64,000 nucleotides of DNA from Fusarium oxysporum f. sp. lycopersici 4287. Taxonomy: Eukaryota; Ascomycota; Sordariomycetes; Hypocreales; Nectriaceae. The notes beneath the pieces are model-generated. The model did no database searches, was not told the DNA's origin, and worked only from the letters and a program-made list of their open reading frames with translations. The position numbers were made by a program, and so were the translations under genes. The DNA is taken from positions 558,001-622,000 of the forward strand of contig NC_030990.1 of assembly GCF_000149955.1 (NCBI RefSeq), given 5' to 3'. This document shows positions 33,995-44,863 of this stretch, in pieces (the stretch's first letter is position 1; each line of letters starts with the position of its first letter).

Positions 33995-34519
33995 CTATTG
34001 AAACCTGAACTGAGCAGTAGTGACATCAGTGAGTACGTTCTCATTGCCATAGAAAATGTTATTGCTCTCGATATGCCAATAAATAGGCGTCGAACCACTC
34101 TCAGACGCGCACGACAGAAAGCCCGCGACGACGTCGCATTTGACGAAGTACCGGTACTGATTGTTCGCAATATTTTGATAGGTATCAAACTGAAATGAAA
34201 GCTGAGGGCCAAGCGGGATGACTGTTTGGAGGTAGTATTTCGTGCCATCAACGGTCGTGGTGAGGCGACCGGTTGACGGCTCAAGGATGAAGGTTGCGGG
34301 GGTGTCTCCTTGATCGCTGAGGAACAGGCCGTTGAGGTAGGTATTTACTACTCTTCCATCGGAGAGGACGGCGACGATGGGGGTTCCTTCGGGGACGGAG
34401 GTGGTCGTGGTCGTCGCAGCGGCTGTTGTAGTCGTCGATGGTCTGCAGAGCCCTGCCAGGGCAAAACCGGCCTGGCTTGAAAGCAAGAAAAGAGCGAGAG
34501 ACTTTACCGAGAAACGCAT
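33995..34519 (-). CDS. Small secreted protein, unknown (174 aa)
   Basis: Single exon. It has a signal peptide (MRFSVKSLALFLLSSQAGFALA), a Thr-rich linker (about 28-42), then a beta-rich domain of about 130 residues with two cysteines close together (KCDVVAGFLSC). The text FILEPSTGRLTTT and YLQT... resembles the ricin-like or plain beta-sandwich domains seen in many fungal secreted proteins. No catalytic motif is visible. It could be a wall-associated or effector-like protein. Confidence 0.7.
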   Translation of the reverse strand: MRFSVKSLALFLLSSQAGFALAGLCRPSTTTTAAATTTTTSVPEGTPIVAVLSDGRVVNTYLNGLFLSDQGDTPATFILEPSTGRLTTTVDGTKYYLQTVIPLGPQLSFQFDTYQNIANNQYRYFVKCDVVAGFLSCASESGSTPIYWHIESNNIFYGNENVLTDVTTAQFRFQ

Positions 34520-35116
34520 GGTGAAGACAAGTGAATGCAGTCGGCGAGTAAACGAGCGTGGAGGACTGTAATGCCAAGACTGGGGAACAGATCTTTGTTT
34601 TATAGATCTTCAACAAAGGGGCTTGTAATTTCGCATCGGATGCTAGTGAGAGACTATAAGCGGTTGGTGTGCTGATCTACCGGTACGCTAGCTATAAATG
34701 TCATCAAGTTGAGCTATAAGGCTGGAAGATTCAGCTATTGACGCCACGCTCGTGAGTTAGTGGTTGTTATACAAAGTAATTGGACGCTATACGAGATTTT
34801 GCGAAGATATCTGAGTTTAACTCTGAGATTCCGTTTAATGCAATTTCATTTAAACAGAGCTAGAGCGAAGTCTCCTCTGTACTCACATATTAAGGATTGC
34901 TTTCTTTAAGTTGACTGAAGTAGGAAACGGATAGCTGGAGGAAACCAAGGTCGGCGTTTTCGGATGATCAATTGAACACGGGACCAAATCGTGCATAGTC
35001 AACTGAGGCCACGAGGACGTCAAAATTGACATGATTCACCCTGATGACTTGGTATAGAGGAGTAAGACAAGCCTTATTCTCAGACTGTCGCTGGCCATCA
35101 AGACATACCCGGCCTT
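34520..35116. other. Intergenic
   Basis: The promoter of the 34519 gene. A/T-rich in parts, no gene seen. Confidence 0.4.
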
Positions 35117-35513
35117 TCTAGATACAAGCATACCCTCCCGTAACAGTCGTGCTACCCCCAGTCATACCATAGACCTTTCCAGCATCCCCGGTATTCTAAT
35201 AACAACTCCCAATGACCTTCCCATCACTACCATCCTTGTAAATCAGAAAGGTGTTACCACTCTTGTAGAAGCTGAGCTTTCCCATGCCGCAGAAACTAGA
35301 CTGAATGCAGAAGACACTGTCACCGAGAGTGCCGTCGACTTTGCTGGTGCGGTCGTTGATGGTGAGACATTTGCAGTTCCAGTGGTTGGAGGGACAGGCG
35401 AAGACGGATGTACAGCTTGTTTGCGTTGGGGCCGCTGGCGACGGTGTTACAGAGGTTGTCGATGGGGAAGTCTGCCAGGGTGAGGGCTGGGAATAATAGA
35501 GTTATTCTCATAT
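35117..35513 (-). pseudogene. Broken gene for a small Cys-rich secreted protein
   Basis: The minus strand opens with a short hydrophobic leader (MRITLLFPALTLADFPIDNL) and NTVASGPNANK. It then slips one base near 35416 into a frame reading FACPSNHWNCKCLTINDR and IQSSFCGMGKLSFYKSG. That frame meets a TAG after GSCY (about 35195) and then runs on through GGSTTVTGGYAC to a second stop. Cysteine spacing and size suggest a secreted effector-like or antimicrobial-like protein with two lesions. An unrecognised intron could explain the first break but not the internal stop. Confidence 0.5.
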
Positions 35514-35668
35514 AATACTAGGCATTTCTACCTTGAGCCCATCTCATTGTTACGCATTCCAATATCCAACTATATTTACTCCAGTATATCCAACGTCATT
35601 CAAGCTATAGAGGCGAATCTTTCCCCATGGCCACTCGACTGGAGCAGGCTCAATGCTCCTCATAGTTT

Positions 35669-36880
35669 CTAGATAGACCAGGTCTGTGCAGCGCCTATTG
35701 CCAGAGCATCATTCGAACCATCCTCAACGACATCATAAGTAGGCTCATCAGTCCAAAACTCATAATCATTTGCCTTGTTGCCAGGCTTGCTGATCTGCCA
35801 GGGCATCCACGGTACACCAAGACCATTGAACACATCTATATGCTGACCGACTGTGGTAGACTTACTGCTCCCAGTAGCACCGAACTCCTCAAAGAGCATG
35901 AGCTTGTTGGCGCTCTTTGCGTGCTGCAGCGCAACCGGACCCTTGTTCTTGAATTCGTTGACACCCATGTAGGAGTGGATGGTGACAAGGTCCAAGGCCT
36001 TGCAAGCCCAGTTCTCTGCAACATCTGAGTTGGGAAACTCATTGCCACCACCTAGGATCTTGTGTTAGCGATTGAAAAGTGACTCCGGGTGCATAACAAC
36101 TTACCAGTGGAGATCAGAACCTTACTGCTACCCATAATGCCCCGCATGAAGCCAGCTCGATCGCACCACCACGACGGATGAGGTGGAATATTGTTGTTCA
36201 AATGGCCTTGACCTTCGTTCTGGATATTGAACGCGAAGATGTGACTGTTCAGATCTTTCCAGGCTGGACTTCCGCTGATGAGTGTGTTCTTGTGTTCAAG
36301 AACGTGACGGATCCGATTCTGAAAATCGGAAATGCAATTCTTGTCCGAGTACCAGAACTCGACGTTGTTGGCACTAGCCGGCTGAGTGTTGCAGTCTACT
36401 GCAGGCAGCTTGTACTTTGACACGTAGGCATCGCTTCCCCAGCAGCCGAGCTGGTAGCGATCATGGATGGCGATGGTGAGCTTAATGCCTCTGGCTTGAG
36501 CTTCTACCATGAGTTGATCTATGGCTCTGAGCTGGGTATCGTCCCAGACTCCCACGGTTTGGGGCTCAATGTCAGGCATTGCAATTGAGCCAGTATTCTT
36601 GAAGTTCTGGCCAGTTGGTGAAATGAAGATTCGTAGGACCTTGAGATTTGCATCCTGGATGGCGTCCAGGACGTCCAATCGATCCTGCCTGCATCCTCTG
36701 TGAGTTATATCATCATTGGGACGTGGAAAGAACTAAATCTTACTGCTTGAAAGCATGGAGGAAGAAGGAGTTTACGCCTGCGAAGCTATTGCCTTGTTGG
36801 CGAACAGGGAGCTCAGAGCCATGAGGAGTGGCTACTGCAAGCAGAGCTTGACCCAATGCGAGAAGGCTGAAGTTCTTCAT
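35669..36880 (-). CDS. GH5-type endo-beta-1,4-mannanase-like secreted glycosidase (370 aa)
   Basis: Exons 36880-36744, 36697-36105 and 36051-35669, with introns of 46 and 53 bp in phase. A signal peptide (MKNFSLLALGQALLAVA) precedes the barrel. The acid/base Glu is in AFNIQNEGQ (E207) and the nucleophile in LMLFEEFG (E298 or E299), the normal order for GH5-like mannanases. The segment TLVTIHSYMGV-like (DLVTIHSYMG) between them is also typical. It should cut beta-mannan outside the cell. Neighbours upstream are a sugar carrier, a beta-mannosidase remnant and a regulator, which fits a mannan-use group. Confidence 0.85.
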
Positions 36881-37944
36881 TGATTTCAGGTATGGGGGAT
36901 AGGTCAGAATGATTCGAGTATTCTGAAGGTGCTGGTCTTGAACCCTTGAGGGGCCGTGATCTCATCTTATATAGAAATGCTTAACTATGGCCGCCTCCAG
37001 CTCATGAAGGTTGCATTGACCTAAGGTTCAAAGAAACACTGTGAGCTTGGTCCCAGCGTCCAGGTCTGCCTGTCACGAGCTTCCGCTTTAGGTGATATCC
37101 ATGATGCTGAGCCGGAAATACCAAGGAGGACTGGGACAGGGAGTTGTGATATAAGATCCTAAACAAGCATCGGAAGATGTAGATCCTTGATTTTTCCGTT
37201 AATAAATTAATCAACTTGAGATCGTGACCTTATATTACCGATGTAACTATCTACCCCGCATTTTGACTCCTTTTCGCAGTGCGCGGGCTGTTAGGGAATA
37301 ATATGCAATATTGGCTTTGACATGGCCTTGAACGGAATTACAAAATATCATTCTAGCGTGTAACACAATGTCGGAGTTCAAATCTGGGCTGCCTGGACAA
37401 GGATCCATTGGCTCTTGGAATCAGCTTGGACGCGAATATAAAAGTCCGGCTTAGCGCTCGAGGGCCACTAGGCTTGTTTCATAGTACTGTACCTGTAAGA
37501 GAAACCATATTCCCTGTGATCTCGTTATACACATTAATCCTTAATAAATTCAGAAATGGTTAAAGATAAACTTTAATCATTAGCTTTCACCACGTTGTAG
37601 TTTCTGCGTCCTTATACAGTAAGAGTAAGCATAGCTCGTTGTATTCTAATAGCCAGAACTACAAAGATAATAATCTAAAATACCTGCATCTATCTATAAA
37701 TTTTAAGGTTCACTATGGAAACCAGAGTATTAAGCTCATTAGTAGTGAGAGCTAACATTTAATACATTATCCTAGATCCGCTATTTGCTTCCTTGCCCAT
37801 AGAAGCCTCATCGCTAATTTTCATCCACTCATGTGCTAATGTTCCTATATAATTGCAGTTCATGGTAGGTATGCTAGACACGTTGATACTATAGCTATTA
37901 GGCTCATGATTCAATCTCTCAGATGACCAATCATTGCCCATTAT
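36881..37944. other. Intergenic, AT-rich
   Basis: Holds the mannanase promoter, with TATATAA on the minus strand at 36967-36973, about 90 bases before the start. From about 37490 to 37760 it is strongly AT-rich with no coding sign. Confidence 0.5.
36967..36973 (-). promoter_or_regulatory. TATA box of the mannanase gene
   Basis: Minus-strand CTATATAAG, 87 bases upstream of the ATG at 36880. Confidence 0.5.
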
Positions 37945-39734
37945 TTAACAGTGAGGCTCTGAGATCCGTCGGGTACTCGCTTTGCGTGGATTCTTAGCTG
38001 CAAAAACAGCGCCCAGTTCCTCCAAGGTCCGGCCCTTGGTCTCGACAAAGAAAAAGTAGATAAAGGCGAACTCAAACAGATCCCAAAACACAAAAAACAC
38101 GTAGCTGTAACAGAAAGTATTGGTTAGGGGTATAGGTTATAGTATGGCTTCGAAGATGTACTTACAACCAGTACCGAATGTTCTTCATAGCAACTGGAGC
38201 TGCGAAAGTGTTGACGAACCCTGCGCAACCGGAAGTTATCTGAAATATCATCATGCCGTTGGCTCGCATGTCATCTGTCTGTGTCAGTGATAGATCATGT
38301 CAGAGAGTAGGACACTCACTAGCTAAAACCTCTGCTGGATAAATGGGCTGCATTGGAGTGAATCCGACTGCAAAGACAACCCCAAAAATAAAGATAAACG
38401 CAATGCTTGCTGAGCTTGAAGGTGTGCTGCCAGAGCGCTCATACTCGGCTGCCGTGGCGGCAACAATAGCAAGCGCAATAGACATACTCAGACACGAGCC
38501 CATCAGCATCTTGCGTCTTCCAACAACATCGTGGAGACGAGCTTCATCCATCATTGTAAGCGAAAGAAGTTACCGACTTTTCAAATTTTACATACCTCCA
38601 ATTGTAGCAGCCACCCATCCCGAGAGTGCATAGAATGCATTCAACAAAAGAACCATGTTCGTAGAGGTTATCCCAACATTCTCGACCATCAATGGGAGAT
38701 AGTAACTCGAAACGTTGTTGCCAGAAAATTGACCAAACCAAGACATGGCAATGACTAGCATAATTCGATAACGGCGATCGCGAGACTTGTAAAGGCTTCG
38801 TAGGTCGAAGCAAGCCCATTGGGAACGGCCTTGAACTTCAACGAGTGAATCCTGGATCTCTTGCATTTCAATGGCGACAATTGGGTGCTCTGCATCGCCA
38901 TTTGCGTGATGCTTGATAATGAACTCGCGAGCTGCTTTGTTTCTTCCTTGAGCAACCTGCCATCTCGGGCTCTCGGGCAACATCCAGCTACCTAGGCAGA
39001 CGAGTCCGGGACAGAGCATCTGCAACCAGAGGGGAAGACGCCACTTGATGTTGCCGCTCAAATGGTTGTTGGCACCGTACATTGCTAGTATCTAGTAAGC
39101 GAGATTGATCAGCTTGGGAGAGAGACTGGGTAAACGTACTGAATGTTGCAACGATGCTTCCGATATAGTACAAAGTGTTGTATATTCCTGCCACTGTTGC
39201 TCGGTGTAGAGGAGGAGCAATCTCGACGAGAAGCATCGGCGCAGCGACGGTGTTGATGGTCGAGAAGAAGCTGAGGAGGAATCTTGCGCCGATAAACGAA
39301 GACAAAGTCGGGGCTACTGCAGTGAAGATAGCAGATGCACAGACGAAAAATGAACTGACACCCAGAGTCATCTTACGGCCTCTCCAGTCGCATATCCAGG
39401 TGAACAAGGCGCCCGCCATCTGTCCGATCTGGAATATGGAGAATACCAAGCCTGTCGAGGTCGACCCAGTATCACCCAGCCCGTAGTATTTCTGATACTC
39501 TGGGAGGACATTAAGCGAACCCATGAGCGAGCCGTCGTAACCATTCATGGTTGAACACAGGTAGATGAGCGCACAAGCCATGTACAGCTGGAGATGGCCT
39601 TTGCCCCATGGGGATGGGGCTCCTACATTGTTAAGCGCGGTCGCTATGGCTTCTGGGGTCTGCACTGCTTCTTTCTTTCCGGTTGTGACATCTTGAACAT
39701 GCTCACTGTGAGACTGATCAAGCTCTTTAGTCAT
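37945..39734 (-). CDS. MFS sugar transporter (524 aa)
   Basis: Five exons: 39734-39140, 39084-38596, 38541-38320, 38274-38166 and 38104-37945, with all four introns (45-61 bp) in phase. Sugar-porter signatures are present: [10 protein letters not shown] after the first helices, [10 protein letters not shown] at the end of helix 6, VVGRRKML in the loop 8-9 region, and [12 protein letters not shown] at the C-terminus. About 12 membrane spans. It imports mono- or oligosaccharides at the plasma membrane. Its placement beside a mannanase and a beta-mannosidase remnant suggests mannose, mannobiose or a related sugar, by inference. Confidence 0.9.
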
Positions 39735-40415
39735 GTTTCTTGAGTGGTGGACAAGGTGAACGTTGAGTGATTGAATGTAAAGATAAGACTGTGGATACTA
39801 CAGGTCGATCTCTCATAGATCCGGAAGATCCATATGTATATACATTGCAACTGTACTTCTTATTTTAACATAAAAGGACCGGCATGCGGGGAAGCCTGGA
39901 AGAGGTAGGGATCTCACGACAGTGTGGATCCGCACTAGGACGGGGTTACAGATTTCCGAACTGCCGCGTTAGCTCATGACCCTAAAGAGCAGGAAGATGC
40001 CTAGTAGTGGGTTGCATTCTTCAGCATGGCTTGTTGGTGGACTGATATGGTCGTCACTGATGTATGAGAAACAAATGTAACGTGACATATTGACGCAGCT
40101 TGTACGCGATTAGGGCTATTAACCGATGATCATAAGAGACAAAATGGTATTGGAGAATCTTTTAACACTCCAATGTCACCCAAAACACACCATGCGTGAG
40201 CCTGGTTGCTACCCGCTTTCCTTACTGCCAATTGTCCTTTCGTTAATCTAACCACTGGCTGGCAACTGAAACGTTATAATAAGGGCGAGGGCGTCTGGCT
40301 ACCTATGGAGAGGGTCCCGATTGTTATTCACCTGGAACTATTATAAAATAAGAGGTAATACAATTTCCTACATATGCTTCCTGGTAGCCACATTCTCATG
40401 GGTGGTTTCTAGGAT
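39735..40415. other. Intergenic
   Basis: The transporter promoter. No gene seen. Confidence 0.4.
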
Positions 40416-41247
40416 ACTAGACCTATTATTGGCATAAACGAGCTTGATGTCGAACAGGTCGGTGGGTGAGCACTCTTGGACATACGAGACCAGTCTCCAC
40501 GGTTCTACCATCTCAAACAATGCCCAGGCTTACCTGTTGTTAGACGGTCCGGAAATTCTCGCTCACGTGCAATTAGACGGGAAAACCATCTTGAGAGCAC
40601 CAACAGGTTTCTCAGCCATCGGGTAGACATAACCGCTCTACTTAAGCCACGCGAGAGCAACATTCTTTCGATCGAGTTGGATAGCGCGTTTTTGTGCGGC
40701 AGAGCACTTCAAAAGAAGCATCCAGAAGTGAGACTAGAGATATCCCGTACGCACACAAGCAACGTCCGCGTTGATTACCTCTGACGACCTGAGCACCATA
40801 ACGGGAAAGATAGCACCCGGCATCGAGAGTCTAGTAGATAAAGTCATCTATGCTATAGGTTCTGAAAACGAGCACATCTTTCGCGTCTCTCAGTAAGCAC
40901 AGAATAACATGAATACGTCGGAGGTCAAGCTTGGTTAGTACGTCTGTTCCAATCCAGCTTGTCAATAGCTAACAGAACTAGTAAACCTAAACCTTTGGTA
41001 TGCCACTGGTTACGGTGAGCAGTGGCTTTACGCCGTTGCAGTCCAAGCATTGTACCGGGACACTGCTCTCAACATCTTGGAGACAAAGACAGGCCTCAAG
41101 GGGAGCCAGCTTGTGCAAGAGAAAGGCGATCACGGATATTCGCTGAACTTCTGCATAAACCATATCGATATTTTCTACGCTGTGTCTTGCTGGATCCCAG
41201 CTTATAGTCTTCTTCCTAGTCTGGATCTAGATGGATATCACGCTTAG
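40416..41247 (+). pseudogene. Decayed, truncated GH2 beta-mannosidase
   Basis: Protein-like blocks follow family order but in shifting frames with stops: RPIIGINELDVEQVG; then SWTYETSLHGSTISNNAQAY and VQLDGKTIL; then LSHRVDITALLKPRESNILS and DSAFLCGRALQKKHPE; later LWYATGYGEQWLYAV; and finally SCWIPAYSLLPSLDLDGY. These match the N-terminal sugar-binding and Ig-like domains of beta-mannosidase, ending at the loop just before the catalytic barrel. The barrel itself, with both catalytic Glu residues, is absent. The gene is clearly dead. Confidence 0.8.
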
Positions 41248-42147
41248 CTCCAGGTTGTAATTAACAGCAATTAAGTTATAAGAGGCTGGCAACTCTTATA
41301 TTATTAGCACTTTTAGTTCTTGTATAGTTCTTTTAAAGATATTAATAATCTATTTTAAAAAAAAAAAAGAAAAGAAAAGAAAAAAACACTATTATTGTAT
41401 TTAATAAATAGCTTTAATATTACTCTTCTCTTAGATTTATTAATTATATAAATGTTTTAATTTAAAATAGAAAGAATTAATTACCTATGATACTAATCAA
41501 GAGTCTTTATTTTATATACATGTTTATCAGTAGTTTTCATCTTATTATTTAATAGTTCCTTTATATAGTATTCTGCCAAAGAAATAGTGTGAAGATAAGG
41601 CTCTTTAAGGTAGCTTCGGACATGCCGTGAGCTAGGACGGAAATCTGTATTTCCTCACTAGTGTCACCTAATGCCGGCTGCCATCACTTTCCATCTTCGG
41701 CATAGCTTATACTTGGCGAGACACTGCCGAGGTTTCTGTTTCACGCCATGTGGCTAGAGCTTTCTTGATCATTAAACTCTATTTAGAAGGATCTATGAGT
41801 TGATTCAGTACTTTCTCTTCGTCAAGTGGGACGTGATTATCACCAACTGCTCGAGAGAGTCTGCGAAATTCGGGTCCGAATAGTGGATGCTCCCTCTATG
41901 CCAGTAACGGTGTTGTCCTGGACTCTGAAACGGGCCCTTCAGAACAGGACGCCTCCTTGTTACTGTGGGCCACTAAGCCCCAACTTAAACTGTTGCCTAA
42001 GCTTGCTGCGCGCGCTGCTCACTCGGTAGCCAGTTTTCAGCCCAAGCCTTATGTTCTAAACTGGTGACAAAAGGTTTCTCCATTGCCTTCTGTCCCTTCA
42101 TACCACCTGGAACTCTTCTCCTTAGATTCGGGGTCGAAATTCCAACC
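41248..42147. other. Intergenic with AT-rich block
   Basis: From about 41250 to 41580 the sequence is very AT-rich, with an A/G-broken poly-A run (41355-41390). No coding content was seen. It begins exactly where the beta-mannosidase relic stops, so it may mark the deletion or insertion that removed the rest of that gene. Confidence 0.5.
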
Positions 42148-44195
42148 ATGGAACTCCCTTTTGTCTCCGAAACCGGTCGACAGCCCCGGGCCACTTCATC
42201 ATGCGCCGAATGCAGACGTCGTCGTGTCAAATGTGAAGGCCAGACCTTTCCCTGTCGGCAATGCGTCTACTACCTCGTCCCACATCTTTGCCATTATCCG
42301 GCAAGGAAAAAGAGGCACAATGTATCTATAAAGTAACGCGCGCATCTGAACAAGTGGGCCTGCTCTGACGCTGAACTAACACAATGCAATACGCAGATCT
42401 CACGCCGAACTTACCGATAGTTACGCCAAGGCCCGGAAGGTCATCGAAACATTGTTCCCCTCAAGCTCACTTGATGAACTATCCTCAATGACCCGCCAGC
42501 AGCTATTGATACGACTGCAGGCTTCCAACAAGGCACCTCCACCTGCCACTGAGACCGGGTCGCAGGATCATCTGCAAGTTTTAGAACCATCAGTGGAACA
42601 AAACTTCACTTGGGACGAAGTATCCGAGACCGAGAGCGAGACGTCGCGCGTGGCAGACGACGTCAACGGACTAGCCTTCTCACGACAATCGCTCAACGCC
42701 TCATACTTGGGCATATCCTCGGTTCCTACCATTTTGAAAGTCATCGCACATCTCTCTCCTCATGTCCAGCAACGAGTTCCCAAGGGCCCTGAAGCTTGGC
42801 GGAGTCCATCAACCCTGGCTGCTAGTCCGGACGACATGGCCTGCCTGCAAGTTGATGAGATACCACTTATAAATGCATACTTCAGCCACGTGCATCCTGT
42901 CATTCCAATGGTGGACGAAGCCGACTTTCGCCAGAGGTATCTTCAATCCAACATGGAAGAGGATGAAGCTGGTCCGTGGGTGGCTCTAATGAACATGGTG
43001 CTCGCCATGGGCTCAATGGCATCAGACTCAATCCACTTCAACGCGCACAACCATTTTTACAAGCGAGCTCTACCTCATCTAAACATCAACTCTTTTGGTT
43101 CCGGCCACCTCTACATGGTCCAAGCATTGGCTCTGTATAGTGGCATGGTTCTTCACTTTCTCAACAAACCGAACATGGCAGTTGCTGTTATGGGAGCGAC
43201 CCTGCAGATGGCCGTCGCAATGGGCTTGCATAGAGTTCAGGCTTCGCAGTCCTCTACGAATACAGCTTGCCATCCTGCTAATGGCTCAATAGCCACACGA
43301 ATACGTACTTGGTGGTCTATCCTGTGTCTGGATACGTGGGCTTCGTCCACTTTGGGACGTCCTAGTGAGGGATATTGGGACCCAGCTATAACGTTGACTT
43401 CGCCCATGTCAGTCCTCCAAGATCTGGTAAGCCACACTGGCCGCTGTTATTTGGATGCCTTTGCTAAAACTCATTGTTGCATCCTAGGATTACGGAACGA
43501 TATCCCTTGCCGCCAGTGAAAGGTTCTGTAGGATTACCACACGTGTACAACAGCGACTCACCCAGTTGCCTCTAATCAGCCCAGAAGAAGTTGACGAATT
43601 CGACCGCGAACTTATTGCCTGGAAAGACTCGTTACATATGTTCCTGGCTCATCGTGAGCAATGTCCGCCAAGTGTCAATACTGCGCGAGCGATTCTTTGG
43701 TGGCGATGGATCACAACTCGGCTCACACTTTACCGTCCAGGCTTATTAATCACAGCGCTGCGTCAGAAGCCATGGGGGCAAGAAACTACCCGTGAAGCGA
43801 TCGATGCACGAAAATGTATCCAGGTTGCAAAGGAAGGAGTTGACCTGATGACCCTGGATTGGGTTTCGAACCAGTTCCTTTGCTGGAACAGCGCTTGGAA
43901 CCTCTTTCAGGTGTCATTAGTCCTCGTTCTGGGTCTGATGTCAGACAAACAAGAAGCAGATAAATTAGAGTGCTATGGATCCCTTTGTCAGGCGATTGAG
44001 CTATTCGCTCAGATGGAGCCTCTTGACCCTGGTTGCACTCGCAGTCGAAAGCTTCTTCAAGGTCTGTTGGATAACACGGAGGGTGTTGAGGAAAACACTG
44101 CCTCCCCAATACCTGAAGCGTTAGATTCTTTTATACTTGAATATTTCGGTACAGATCTAGTTTGGGAAGATATGGACTGGCTAGGATACTTTTAG
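42148..44195 (+). CDS. Zn2Cys6 transcription factor (640 aa)
   Basis: Exons 42148-42332, 42397-43426 and 43488-44195, with introns of 64 and 61 bp in phase. The DNA-binding domain reads C-AE-C-RRRRVK-C-EGQTFP-C-RQ-C-(8)-C, the binuclear zinc cluster pattern. It is followed by a linker and a helix with regular hydrophobics. The fungal-specific regulatory domain is visible in the middle (PLINAYFSHVHPVIPMVDEA, then TWWSILCLDTWASSTLGRPS). The C-terminus has an acidic stretch (YFGTDLVWEDMDWLGYF) that could be an activation segment. It is nuclear. Its position suggests control of the mannan-use genes, not shown by sequence. Confidence 0.9.
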
Positions 44196-44863
44196 GTTGA
44201 TTTGAGTCGGACCATATTTCTGATATCAATTCAGAGAACGAGGGTATATAGAAAAGTATGTACCATTGTCGAATACCCTCTAGTATGCAGAAGTTTTACT
44301 CAGAATCAGTGAACTCCTTAAAAGAGCTAGAAGGAAGTTTCCAAGATCTGACATATAAATTAATACAAAACAGGCAAGCGAATAAAGCATAACTTAGTCA
44401 TCTTGATGTTGCAACAGACTGCAATGTCATGACCAAGCTTAGCCGTATAGTGGATCTTTAAATAAATAAAGAATTTGAACAATCAGATCAGAGCGGCATT
44501 TGAGGAGGACAAAGTAATCATGTTGCCAAAGTTCCGACTTGGAGTTCGGCTGCCAGAATCGTGTTAGCTGATGCAGAGGAACATGATGATCATATTTAGC
44601 CGTGCTGGCCCGGACCGAGCAAACGAACTTTGTCGAAGCAGTGCTAGCTCAAGCCCGGGTACAGGTATAAGGTTCTTTGCAAAGAGATTCATCCCGATGT
44701 AGTTTCTCACGGTGCATAGTCTTACGGATGCATCTTTAGGTTGGATAGATTGAGTGATGAAAATATTTGCACGACATGGAGATTCAGGCCTCATATTGCC
44801 ATTCAATATTTACTGCTCTACAGTGTAAACTCTATATACACGAACAAAACACTCTTCAAGAGC
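44196..44863. other. Intergenic
   Basis: Spacer between convergent 3' ends. Nothing recognised. Confidence 0.4.
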
